DNA of 64,000 bases, taken from positions 1 through 64,000 of the forward strand of contig OZ244866.1 of NCBI GenBank assembly GCA_965221185.1, in the 5' to 3' direction. The position numbers and the translations under genes are program-made. This DNA comes from Aldehydirespirator sp965221185 (GTDB lineage Bacteria; Actinomycetota; Acidimicrobiia; Acidimicrobiales; Aldehydirespiratoraceae). The notes below the pieces were generated by a model. The model ran no database searches. It was given only the letters and a program-made list of their open reading frames with translations, and had not been told where the DNA came from. Position 1 is the stretch's first letter, and every line of letters begins with the position of its first letter. This document shows, piece after piece, positions 8,637-16,351 of the stretch.

Positions 8637-9814
8637 ACTTTGCTCGTACTCTCAAACGACCTAAGCCATTCACGCAAGAAGTCACCCGTGATGCGAGTTT
8701 GCTCGTCGTACCGGTGCTCATCTGTAGTTGCATTCCATGAGGCTACCGTTGCGACCTCACTAGCAGTGTGGAACGTGATGGACGCTTCCATAGACTCTAG
8801 AGACCATTCCAGTGACACACCTCCATCCGCGAGCGGGAAGGCATGAGGGAACGGCAAGTCATAGAACAGCAGCGGAGCAGCGAGTGCGAGCGCTCCCATA
8901 ACCGCTGCATCGCTGGGCGCTAGGGACTGTTTGTCGTACCAGCCATCATCGAGCGACGAGATAGATTCCAACTCCTGAATGAACTCCTGCACTCGTTGTG
9001 AGGATACTTCATCAGCTATCTTCAACTCCTCAATTCGAGACGATGCGGTATCGAATGATGAGTCCACGTAGCAAAATGTCCCGCGCGCCACAACTATAGG
9101 GCCTGCATCTCTCGATGGTGTAATTGCAGACTTGATCGTATCTAGCGGTACCCCGTCTGCGTAGAAGATATCCGTATTGACAGGTCTGGTATCTGTTGAT
9201 AAGACCATCGTGATGCGCGATAGATCAGCCTCTATCCTGGTGATTCTCCCCGCAACTAAGTCACGCATACGCTGTTCATATGTGAGACTCGACTCCAGTT
9301 GATCCCGAACGCTTCGATCAAGATAATACTCGTTTCCCGAAGTGTCCATGACATCAATACGTTCATCGTCTTCGAGTTCACGGCCCATACGGACTAGCGC
9401 CTCTCCAACACTTCGGGGCATATCTAGCAGCAGCGCGCTGTGGCCATTCTCACGGACCTCATCCAAGATGCTGCGATGCGTGTCGATGCTGTTCTCCAAG
9501 TATCCGCGTGGAGGCTCGAATAGCGGTGGAGCGGCAGGGTCAGACTCCATTGGCCTGACCCTTAGAGCGAGACTACCTCTGAGTACATCGTCTATTCCTA
9601 TCTTGAGGCGCTCGGCAAAGTGGTTGGGCAACTGCGAGGCGCTCGGGTTATCTTCACGATAGAGATGGCTCGCGATTGCGATGATCGTTTGTTGGAATGC
9701 TAGGAACTCCTGGCCCGCCGCAGCAAACGCCTCAGCAGATAGCTGCTGAGCGTCGAACCGACCTCCGCTAAAGCGAAGGCCAGGTTCGCGTGGGCCTATG
9801 TCGGAGAGTGACAC
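8633..9814 (-). CDS. Hypothetical protein, first gene of the two-gene module
   Basis: About 393 residues from the GTG at 9814. The frame stays open to a GTG at 10018, giving 461 residues, but that extension is low-complexity and has no good ribosome site, whereas the apparently folded part starts at LRFSGGRF. The N-terminal part has a helix (LSAEAFAAAGQEFLAFQQTI) followed by a YREDNP/LPNHFAERL segment. The middle is a beta-rich region. The C-terminus carries LDDGW ending at Trp292 and DGGVSLEW at 330-337. These landmarks recur in a family of bacterial proteins of unknown function encoded with a small RQ-HP partner, which is the next gene here. There is no enzyme motif I can name. The pair lies inside the defence-like island. 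Confidence 0.65.
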   Translation of the reverse strand: MSLSDIGPREPGLRFSGGRFDAQQLSAEAFAAAGQEFLAFQQTIIAIASHLYREDNPSASQLPNHFAERLKIGIDDVLRGSLALRVRPMESDPAAPPLFEPPRGYLENSIDTHRSILDEVRENGHSALLLDMPRSVGEALVRMGRELEDDERIDVMDTSGNEYYLDRSVRDQLESSLTYEQRMRDLVAGRITRIEADLSRITMVLSTDTRPVNTDIFYADGVPLDTIKSAITPSRDAGPIVVARGTFCYVDSSFDTASSRIEELKIADEVSSQRVQEFIQELESISSLDDGWYDKQSLAPSDAAVMGALALAAPLLFYDLPFPHAFPLADGGVSLEWSLESMEASITFHTASEVATVASWNATTDEHRYDEQTRITGDFLREWLRSFESTSKV

Positions 9815-10077
9815 AGAGGAGAAGCTACCTGTGGAAAAGGAGAGTTGCGCTCCCCAGCGCAACCCCGTTCGACCGGTGCGGGTGGGCGGTCCTCCAGCGG
9901 GAGGTTCCGCGCCGGAACCCGACTCGCAGCCTGCGAGTGCTCTCACGGCTAGGTCTTTCGCTGGAACCCGCATGACCGATGCCGAAGACGTGCTGGGTTT
10001 CGAGGCAAGGCGGTCCACACCTCAGGAAGCGCAAAGCTGTTACCTAGGGATTTCTCGTCTCGCGCACCCCAACGGCC

Positions 10078-10341
10078 CTAGATCGAGACGGTGTATTCCT
10101 TCCAGGGGACAGATTCGAGAGGCACAGAGGCCATGAACCTCGAAATATCTGAGCGCCCGTAGTAGGTCGGCGTGCCATTGAAATCTTGCGCCATCAGCAC
10201 GGTCGGTATGCCGCCGAACAGCCTGGACCCTTCCAATACGAGCGCATCTCGCCTGGTGGGGTCGTTCAGGATGTGCTGCTTCACGATCAGGACTCCGAAG
10301 GTGACGCTCTGTTCCTCGATGACTGCTCCTTGAAATTGCAT
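10078..10341 (-). CDS. Small hypothetical protein
   Basis: 87 residues starting with ATG, preceded by a weak AGGTAGG ribosome-site-like sequence. The sequence looks like a small folded soluble protein, with an alternating strand TFGVLIVKQHIL (about 14-25), then LFGGIPTVLMAQD, a YYGR-D segment, and a C-terminal PWKEYTVSI strand. There is no transmembrane or signal segment. I recall similar orphan proteins in accessory islands but no function. It lies between the two-gene module and the pilus locus, in the same orientation as both, as an isolated unit. Confidence 0.6.
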   Translation of the reverse strand: MQFQGAVIEEQSVTFGVLIVKQHILNDPTRRDALVLEGSRLFGGIPTVLMAQDFNGTPTYYGRSDISRFMASVPLESVPWKEYTVSI

Positions 10342-10796
10342 GTGGATACCTACCTTGTGAGAGTTGGCGGCGTGCCGTTGTAGCCGCCTGCCGGGTAGTC
10401 GAATGACATCGATGTGACTCTATCGATGGGGTATGACAACCGCCCCGTCGCGCAGGCGGCTTGGCGTGGTGGGCCAGGTGCCTTCGCTTGGGCCGTGCGG
10501 TTCTCGTGCTCAGCGCAGACCACTTGGAGGCGTTCCCATTGAGGCACAAGAATGCGTCGAATGTGCGCTTCGGCTGCGAGCTGATTCGCCTTCGCGCCGC
10601 TCTGACCTCGGGAAAGGCTGAAATGGGCTGCAAGTGAGGGCCGCTAGACGTTCCCAATTCGGGCATAACGCGTTCCTAACGCCTAAGGCCGTACCGCTCT
10701 GACCTCGGTGTTTACCTATTTCGCGCCAGCCCCTACTCGGGCGGGTGTTCTGAATATTTGGCGCTGGATCGCGGCCTGGGGTCATGGTACTCCGGG
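10342..10796. other. Gene-poor boundary between island and pilus locus
   Basis: About 455 bases without a supportable gene. Composition shifts here from the less GC-rich island to the GC-rich Tad locus. It contains a 15-bp direct repeat (listed separately) and a second partly matching CGTTCCCA motif at 10531 and again near 10647. It may hold the right end of the integrated element, but no tRNA gene or matching left att site is visible in the window. Confidence 0.4.
10597..10708. repeat. 15-bp direct repeat, two copies 97 bp apart
   Basis: CCGCTCTGACCTCGG occurs at 10597-10611 and again at 10694-10708. Each copy is preceded by a CGTTCCCA motif, so the repeat may be part of a longer diverged duplication. 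It sits just at the composition boundary between island and chromosome. It could be an att-like duplication or a regulatory repeat; the sequence alone does not decide. Confidence 0.5.
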
Positions 10797-11189
10797 TCAA
10801 TGCCGCGGACGGGGGTCTGGGCGGCGCGGTCGGCAGGCTCCGACGGCGGCGCGGGCTCGGGCCTTGATCTGGTCGCCAAGCCCTCGGTCGTATGCCACGA
10901 CGTGTTCGCTGGTGGTGGGGGTGAGGCGCTTCCAGATGATCGGGTTCCACGAGACCTGTGCTGTCACCACCACGCCGGCATCGTCGGCGGCGCAGGCACC
11001 GATGCCGTCGGCTGCGGGCGGGTCGCATCCCTCGTGCGTCAGGCAGCTGGCCACGAACGCGTCCGCGGCGTGCTCCGCTCGCAGGTTCGCTAGGTCGACA
11101 GCCGCAGCGTGGGACGCGTGGTCGCGCAGCGAGGCGCTCATGGCGGTGACCACTGCGGCGAGCATGAGTACCAGCACAGGGACAGTCAC
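10797..11189 (-). CDS. TadE-like pilus-associated protein (Rv3654c-like)
   Basis: 130 residues. The N-terminal hydrophobic segment (VPVLVLMLAAVVTAM, residues 3-17) is followed by an Ala-rich helix containing AAAVDLANLRAEHAADA, the pattern of the actinobacterial secretion-neighbourhood TadE-like or Rv3654c-like proteins. Two Cys residues near CLTHEGC may form a disulfide outside the cell. It is the last gene of the Tad operon, 9 bases after the preceding TadE-like gene. It is probably a minor pseudopilin or assembly factor. Confidence 0.7.
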   Translation of the reverse strand: MTVPVLVLMLAAVVTAMSASLRDHASHAAAVDLANLRAEHAADAFVASCLTHEGCDPPAADGIGACAADDAGVVVTAQVSWNPIIWKRLTPTTSEHVVAYDRGLGDQIKARARAAVGACRPRRPDPRPRH

Positions 11190-11198
11190 TGCGACCTC

Positions 11199-11573
11199 CT
11201 ATGGCGCAGCGCAGGCGGCCGGGACGTGGCCGGTCGCGGCCGGCCGGTCCTGGGCGTAGCCGGTGACGCACACCCGGTTGTGGCTGAAGGGGCCCGGAAC
11301 CCGGCACACGACGGTCACCGCGGCCGTCCGGCCGGCGTCGTGGTGGATGAGAGTGGTGTCGGTGTGTGCGCAGGTGGCCAGGGTCGCGCCGAGCGCGGTC
11401 CGCCCGGCCGTGTCGGCTGCCTCGGCGCCGGAGTCTGCGGCGGCCCGGGCCGCGAGCTCGGCCGCCACCGCGGCCCGGGCCTGGCTGTTGGAGTGCCCGC
11501 CGACGAACGCCACGGCCCACAGGGCGAGGGCGATGACCGGGGCCGCCACCACCAGCGCTACCGCATCATCCAA
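11199..11573 (-). CDS. TadE/TadF-like minor pilus protein
   Basis: 124 residues. An N-terminal membrane segment (VALVVAAPVIALALWAVAFV) is followed by an Ala-rich helical region and a C-terminal part with four Cys residues. This is the general build of TadE/TadF pseudopilins. The start is a TTG at 11573: an in-frame stop lies just upstream and no ATG fits. The 127 bases separating it from the preceding gene are unusually long for this operon and contain a GC-rich inverted repeat (GGGCTGGG pairing with CCCAGGCCC) near 11650-11680, a possible attenuator. Confidence 0.62.
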   Translation of the reverse strand: MDDAVALVVAAPVIALALWAVAFVGGHSNSQARAAVAAELAARAAADSGAEAADTAGRTALGATLATCAHTDTTLIHHDAGRTAAVTVVCRVPGPFSHNRVCVTGYAQDRPAATGHVPAACAAP

Positions 11574-11700
11574 GGCGAAGCCTCACATGCGGTCTGCCAA
11601 CGGCTAGTGGTCCGTCGCGGATTTGATTGGGGCACTTGTAGTGACTCCAAGTCGGGGCCTGGGCCTTCCGCGCTGCCCCAGCCCTTTTGGAGACACGCCG

Positions 11701-12117
11701 CTAGCACGTGGGCGTGAGCGGCCAGCCGGTCGCGGCGGCTGCCCGGGTGGGCCGGCAGGCGACCGCTGTCGCCTCCAGCCATGTTCGGGCCCCGGCGGCT
11801 CCGACGCTCACCGAGGCCACCACGGTGCATCCGGGATCTGTGGCCAGCCTGTAGTCGGTGGCCGTGGCGGCGGAGCTGGCCGCGGTGCGGGCCGCGGCTG
11901 CCCGGGCAGCCGCCTCGACCGCGGCCTCCCACTGGGCGCCGGAGTCGGTGCAGTCCCAGCCGGCGGAGTCGAGGGATTGGGCGGCGGCCGTGGCCGCGGC
12001 CAAGGCCGCGCCGGACGCGGTGATGCGGGCGATCTGGTGGATGTAGGTCCCGAAGGCGACCGCGACGACGACGAAGATCACGCCGACGGTGCGCAGGGCC
12101 CCGATCGCAGTGTCCAT
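11701..12117 (-). CDS. TadE-like pilus assembly protein
   Basis: 138 residues. The N-terminal membrane segment (VGVIFVVVAVAFGTYIHQIA) is followed by a long Ala-rich helix and a C-terminal domain with Cys residues. This matches the TadE-like class by build and by position downstream of tadC and the pilin-like gene. It would be anchored in the membrane with the bulk outside. The ATG is preceded by a GGAG-containing ribosome site. The specific TadE versus TadF assignment is not possible from sequence alone. Confidence 0.68.
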   Translation of the reverse strand: MDTAIGALRTVGVIFVVVAVAFGTYIHQIARITASGAALAAATAAAQSLDSAGWDCTDSGAQWEAAVEAAARAAAARTAASSAATATDYRLATDPGCTVVASVSVGAAGARTWLEATAVACRPTRAAAATGWPLTPTC

Positions 12118-12165
12118 CGCCGGAGGAGCTCCTGGCGCTCAGCGGCTCGGCAGGGACCGGGCCGG

Positions 12166-12372
12166 CTACGAGCACGTTTTGCTGGAAGCGGTCCAGGTGC
12201 CGCCGACGGCCTTGCACAGGTTCTCGTGCTTGATCTGGCCCTTGTCGGCGGCAGGGTCCGCAGCCGGGTCGGGGGTGTTCTCGCCGACCACGTTCCAGGT
12301 GAAGAGGACGACGGCGGCGGTGATCGCGATGGTCGCGGCGAGCATGATGATTTTGGCGACGGGTGAGTCCAT
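12166..12372 (-). CDS. Small membrane peptide, candidate pilin
   Basis: 68 residues. A single hydrophobic segment lies at about residues 8-28 (KIIMLAATIAITAAVVLFTW), followed by an Asp/Pro-rich spacer and a C-terminal Cys pair (NLCKAVGGTW...KTC). The ATG has a strong AAAGGAGA ribosome site. Its place between tadC and the tadE-like genes is where flp pilin genes usually lie, so it may be the pilus subunit. It lacks the classical G-E(x)nEY Flp processing motif, so it could instead be a minor component. Confidence 0.65.
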   Translation of the reverse strand: MDSPVAKIIMLAATIAITAAVVLFTWNVVGENTPDPAADPAADKGQIKHENLCKAVGGTWTASSKTCS

Positions 12373-12429
12373 CGGGTTGTCTCCTTTGTGAGGTTCGGAT
12401 GACCGTGTAGATGGGCCGGAGCCTGAGGC

Positions 12430-13152
12430 TCACAAGCCGATACGGGTGCTGGCCAGCAGCGCAAGGACGATGACGGCGCTGGCCGTTACCGCCGCGAGGG
12501 TGGCGGTGCCGGTGACGGCCCGTCCGAGCGTCTCGATGCGGACACGGCGATCATCCTCGAGGGCCTTGACGGCCTGGGCGATGAGCCGGTCGATGAGGTC
12601 GGTTGCCGCCGCGCCGCCGCGGTCGGCCGCGGCGAGGGTGGCCACCAGCGTCTCGGCCGAGGAACCGGCGAAGTGCGCGGCCGCGGCGGTGAGGGGGTCG
12701 CGCCCGGCTGCGAGTGCCAGATTGATGGTGGTGGCCGCGGGGGCGAAGGCGGGTGCCTCCACCCGTTCGGCCGCGGCCACGGCGGCGTCGTTGATGGGCC
12801 GCCCCGCCGCGCAGTACAGGCGGGTTCGGCGCAACCACTCCAGCAGCGCCGCGTCACGCTGGGATCGGTAGCCGGCCAGGACGAGGCCTCGCAGCAGCGG
12901 CGCCGTCGCCACCGGAGCCCAGAGCGCCGCGGCGATGGCAGCCAGCGCGCCCGCCCGGACACTGGCGAGGGCGGTCCCGGCGATGATGACCAGCCCGGAG
13001 ACTGCGGCGGTCGCAGCCACGGTCGCGGTGCGCCGCCTCGCCGGGGGCCATCCGACCGCGGCCAGTTCCACTGTGTTGGCTGGCCGAGGCGCGGCGGTCA
13101 GCACCAGGCGCAGGGCGGCCGCGGTGCCTGAGGCCACGGTTAGCCAGATCAT
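12430..13152 (-). CDS. TadC-like inner-membrane pilus assembly protein
   Basis: 240 residues from the ATG at 13152, which has GGGAGG before it. A longer open frame exists upstream but overlaps tadB in another phase. The protein has N-terminal membrane segments, a cytoplasmic helical type II secretion F (GspF-like) region with LEWLRRTRLYCAAGRPINDA, and a C-terminal membrane helix (LAAVTASAVIVLALLAST). TadC forms the inner-membrane platform with TadB and couples to the TadA ATPase. It follows tadB after 31 bases. Confidence 0.78.
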   Translation of the reverse strand: MIWLTVASGTAAALRLVLTAAPRPANTVELAAVGWPPARRRTATVAATAAVSGLVIIAGTALASVRAGALAAIAAALWAPVATAPLLRGLVLAGYRSQRDAALLEWLRRTRLYCAAGRPINDAAVAAAERVEAPAFAPAATTINLALAAGRDPLTAAAAHFAGSSAETLVATLAAADRGGAAATDLIDRLIAQAVKALEDDRRVRIETLGRAVTGTATLAAVTASAVIVLALLASTRIGL

Positions 13153-13183
13153 CGCGGCCCTCCCGAGCCGGTGGCTGGGCGGG

Positions 13184-13999
13184 TCATCGCAGCCCCCCGG
13201 ATCGGGCGATGGCACGGGCGGGAAGCAGGATGCGGGCGCTGAGCGCGGCGACCGCGGTGGATCCGCCCAGAAGCAGCATGGCGCCGCCGGGTCCGGCCAG
13301 CCACGCGCCCACATCGTCCGCGCTCCAGGCCGCGCCGGCAACCAGCCCGGCACCGAGCACGATGACAACAGCGAGCGTGGGCATGGTTACGGCGACCCGT
13401 GCGTGGAACAGCCGAGCCGTGGCCGCGGCCTGCGAGGCCTCCTGTTCGAGCACCTCGACGGTCTCGGCCCAACGGCCGCCGCCCTCGGCCGAGATGGCGA
13501 CCAGATCGGCCAGGGAGCGGGCCGCCGACGAAGGAACCCGAGCTGCGAACCGCTCGGCGGCCACGTCCACTCCGATGGTCTCACACTCGGCGGCCATCGC
13601 CATGGCGGCCTTCCTGATCGAGCCGCTGACCAGTGGCGCAGCCCGCCCGACGGCGTCGGTGACGGTCACCGCGACGGAGGCCTGGTTGGCGAGCACGCCC
13701 GCGAGGCGGGCAACGCCCTCGGCCGTGGAACCCCACCGCCTCGATGCCAGCAGGACGTTGATCGCCGCCGCGCACACTGCCGCGCTGATCGCGGCTGCGG
13801 CGGCGTGGCCCGGGGCGAGGCCCGCGGCCGCTACGAGGCCCGCGGCTGCGGCCCCGGCCAGCGGCTCACCGGGGAGGCGTGGCCCGCGACGCGGGCCCGT
13901 CTTGATCCGCATCGACCAGCGAGTCCCGGACGCGGGCCAGACCAACACTGCAACCGCCAGCGCTCCGCCGGCGGTGATGATCCATCCGATGGCTCTCAT
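13184..13999 (-). CDS. TadB-like inner-membrane pilus assembly protein
   Basis: 271 residues. The ATG at 13999 overlaps the tadA stop (ATGA), which marks the start inside a longer open frame. The protein has an N-terminal membrane helix (WIITAGGALAVAVLVW), two further hydrophobic segments, a GspF-like cytoplasmic domain with SLADLVAISAEGGGRWAETV, and C-terminal membrane helices. It pairs with TadC to form the platform of the Tad/Flp pilus machine. The tight coupling to tadA is typical of this operon. Confidence 0.8.
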   Translation of the reverse strand: MRAIGWIITAGGALAVAVLVWPASGTRWSMRIKTGPRRGPRLPGEPLAGAAAAGLVAAAGLAPGHAAAAAISAAVCAAAINVLLASRRWGSTAEGVARLAGVLANQASVAVTVTDAVGRAAPLVSGSIRKAAMAMAAECETIGVDVAAERFAARVPSSAARSLADLVAISAEGGGRWAETVEVLEQEASQAAATARLFHARVAVTMPTLAVVIVLGAGLVAGAAWSADDVGAWLAGPGGAMLLLGGSTAVAALSARILLPARAIARSGGLR

Positions 14000-15726
14000 C
14001 GAGCGCGCTCGCTGGCGCTGGCAGCGTGGCCGTTGCTGTGCCCGGCGGCGAGGTGATGACCAGCGAGTTTGTTGTCGACAGCGAGGGTGTCGCTGTCGGC
14101 TAGGCGGTCGCCGTGGCTGTCTCCAGAGACGAGCTGCAGATCCCGGGCTCGAGCCGCCGCCTCGCCGCCCGCGGCGATGTAGCCGCCCGAGACGCCCGCG
14201 GCGCGGTAGACGGCGGCCATGCGCCCCTCGGGGGCTGCGACCGGCACGGCCCAGCGCTCTCCGGCCCTCAGCCGCCACAAGCCGCGGGTCTTGATCGTGC
14301 CGTCGGTGGTCATGCCAGTGACCTGGGTCACGTCCGCTATGACCCGCTCGCCGGCATGGTTCCGGCCCATCCACACCAGCAGGTGCACGGCGATGGCGAT
14401 CGAGCGCCGGGCCAGGCCCTCGTCGGCACCCTCTGAGGTGGCGTAGGCGGTGAGCTTCTCGAGCACGCCCTCACCGGGCGGGGAGTGCAGCGTGACCAGG
14501 CACCCGTCGAGGCCTGACGACATGGCGTCGAGCAGGGCCATGGTGCCCTCGCCCCGAACCTCGCCAACCACCAGCTTCGAGCTGTTGGCCCGCTTGGCGT
14601 CGCGCACGTGGTCGGCCATGGAGTGCTTCCCGACGCCGTCGTTGTTGGCATCCCGGGTGAGGCGTTCGTAGGCGTTGGGGTGGATGCCGTGCTCGCGCAG
14701 GCGCAATTCGGGGGTGTCCTCGATGGTGTCGATGCGCTCGTTGGGGGGAACCTGCGCCAGCAGTGCCTGGCACAGGGTGGTCTTGCCGCCGCCCATGGCC
14801 GCGGCCACCACCACATTCGCCCGCACCACGCCGGCGATCGCATGCACCAGCACCGCCGCCAGCTCGTTGTTGCACAGACCCAACTCGGCGAGCGTTTGCC
14901 GGCCGGCCATGTTGGAGCGCAGCACCAGAGTCGGCGGCGAGCACACGAACGCCTCGGCGTGCAGCCGCCAACTGGTGCCGATGCCAGTATCCAGGCGCGG
15001 GTCTAGCTCGTCGAATCGCTGGGGCCGCCCACCGGAATAGGCAGCGAGGAAGCGGCACGCCGCTACCAGTTCGTCGTCGGTCTCGAATGGCGACGAACGA
15101 CTCTCGCGGGTTCCGTCCGAGAACTCGACCACCATCGACTCCCCGCCCCGGATCTGGAACTCCTCCACCCCGTTCTCCCCCAGCAGCCCGCGCAGCCGAT
15201 GGGCAGCCGCGGCGGCCGCGGACTCGCGGCGCGCGGCCCCGTCGGCGCCGTCCATGCGCTGGGGGGCCGCGGCCAGCGAGCCCAGCGAGCGGCCGAGGCG
15301 GTGCAGCCTTCGCTCGGAGCGCCTGGTCGGCGCGGGCGGTACCGCCCTAACCATCTGGACGCCGGCCAGCACCCGCAGCTCGGCGGCGTTCACGTCGTGT
15401 TCGCGGATGACAACTAGGGCGACCGGCACCCTGGCCGCCGGGCCCGCATCTAAGCGCAGACGGTCGCGCAGGCCCCGCCCCGAGCCGCGCGTTACCCATA
15501 CGACACCCGCAGCTGCGGCCGCGGCGGCTCGCAGGACGGTCTCGCTCGCCGCCGGGTCCACCGCCACTACCGAGGCCCTGTTTGGTGCCGCGGCCAGTGT
15601 CCGATCGGCCAGTGACTCGCCTACCACCGCGTCGGCCGCCGAGGATCGGACACCTTCGATGATCGTGCGGACGACCCAACCCGCGGTCTGTGGATCGAGC
15701 GAGCGGTCGGCTGAGACCATCAACAT
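13996..15726 (-). CDS. tadA: TadA/CpaF-type pilus assembly ATPase
   Basis: About 576 residues from the ATG at 15726, which has a GGGG-rich ribosome site; a TTG at 15744 is possible but would overlap cpaB. The C-terminal half is a type II/IV secretion ATPase: Walker A MGGGKTT near residue 310, an Asp box in RIDTIEDTPEL, and LVVGEVRGEGTMALLDAMSSG followed by a conserved His (TLHSPPGEG). The N-terminal 190 residues lack known motifs and may be a fused Ssd/TadZ-like or localisation segment. It drives pilus extension from the cytoplasmic face. Confidence 0.88.
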   Translation of the reverse strand: MLMVSADRSLDPQTAGWVVRTIIEGVRSSAADAVVGESLADRTLAAAPNRASVVAVDPAASETVLRAAAAAAAGVVWVTRGSGRGLRDRLRLDAGPAARVPVALVVIREHDVNAAELRVLAGVQMVRAVPPAPTRRSERRLHRLGRSLGSLAAAPQRMDGADGAARRESAAAAAAHRLRGLLGENGVEEFQIRGGESMVVEFSDGTRESRSSPFETDDELVAACRFLAAYSGGRPQRFDELDPRLDTGIGTSWRLHAEAFVCSPPTLVLRSNMAGRQTLAELGLCNNELAAVLVHAIAGVVRANVVVAAAMGGGKTTLCQALLAQVPPNERIDTIEDTPELRLREHGIHPNAYERLTRDANNDGVGKHSMADHVRDAKRANSSKLVVGEVRGEGTMALLDAMSSGLDGCLVTLHSPPGEGVLEKLTAYATSEGADEGLARRSIAIAVHLLVWMGRNHAGERVIADVTQVTGMTTDGTIKTRGLWRLRAGERWAVPVAAPEGRMAAVYRAAGVSGGYIAAGGEAAARARDLQLVSGDSHGDRLADSDTLAVDNKLAGHHLAAGHSNGHAASASERAR

Positions 15727-15733
15727 TTCCCCA

Positions 15734-16342
15734 TCACCCCCCAAGGTGGACCACTGTGTACGCAGCGCCAGCCGGGCAGCCGGGCCAGCCCGCGGCGGGC
15801 GACTCCCACATCCACCACACCGACGGGCCCAACTGCGCGGCCAGCTCAGGGCCGGCTTCGACGACCACGGTGCCGTCGCCGGCGGCCACGATGGGCAGCA
15901 CCGCGGCGGCGCACCCTCCCGGCTCAGCGGCGAGAACCGCGGCGGCGCCGGCTGCGGGCCCCGGGTCGGGCCACAGCGACGGGTCCACCCCCACTGCCAG
16001 CAGCGTCGCCGACGGGTCGGCCGCGGAGGCGGTGCCGGGGTCGGCCAGCAACGCCTCGGACAGGACCGTCCCGGCCGGCACCAGCACAGCAGGCACGCGC
16101 CCGGCGAGCTCGGCAGGGGTCACGAACAACGCCGCGGCCGTCTCGGGTACGTCGACGGTCACGAACCCGCCGGGTTCGCGCCGCGCCGGCCAGTCCTCGG
16201 CGGTCGCCACCACCTGCACCGACGGTTCGGGCGGCTCGGGACGCCCGAACACCCACACCGACACCGCCACCAGTGCGACGACCAGCGCCGCGGCCGCGAA
16301 TCTCTGGGCTTGGCCCGACAAGGGGGCCGCGTTCGTCGCCAT
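15734..16342 (-). CDS. CpaB/RcpC-like Flp pilus assembly protein (SAF domain)
   Basis: 202 residues, ATG with a perfect AGGAGG ribosome site. One N-terminal membrane helix at about 12-33 (AAAALVVALVAVSVWVFG) is followed by an SAF-like beta domain in which VTPAELAGRVPAVLVPAGTV resembles the CpaB core. The C-terminal domain is less conserved and Pro/Gly-rich. CpaB proteins act outside the membrane in pilus biogenesis. Its position just before tadA is the standard one. Confidence 0.78.
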   Translation of the reverse strand: MATNAAPLSGQAQRFAAAALVVALVAVSVWVFGRPEPPEPSVQVVATAEDWPARREPGGFVTVDVPETAAALFVTPAELAGRVPAVLVPAGTVLSEALLADPGTASAADPSATLLAVGVDPSLWPDPGPAAGAAAVLAAEPGGCAAAVLPIVAAGDGTVVVEAGPELAAQLGPSVWWMWESPAAGWPGCPAGAAYTVVHLGG

Positions 16343-16351
16343 CGGCGCCTC

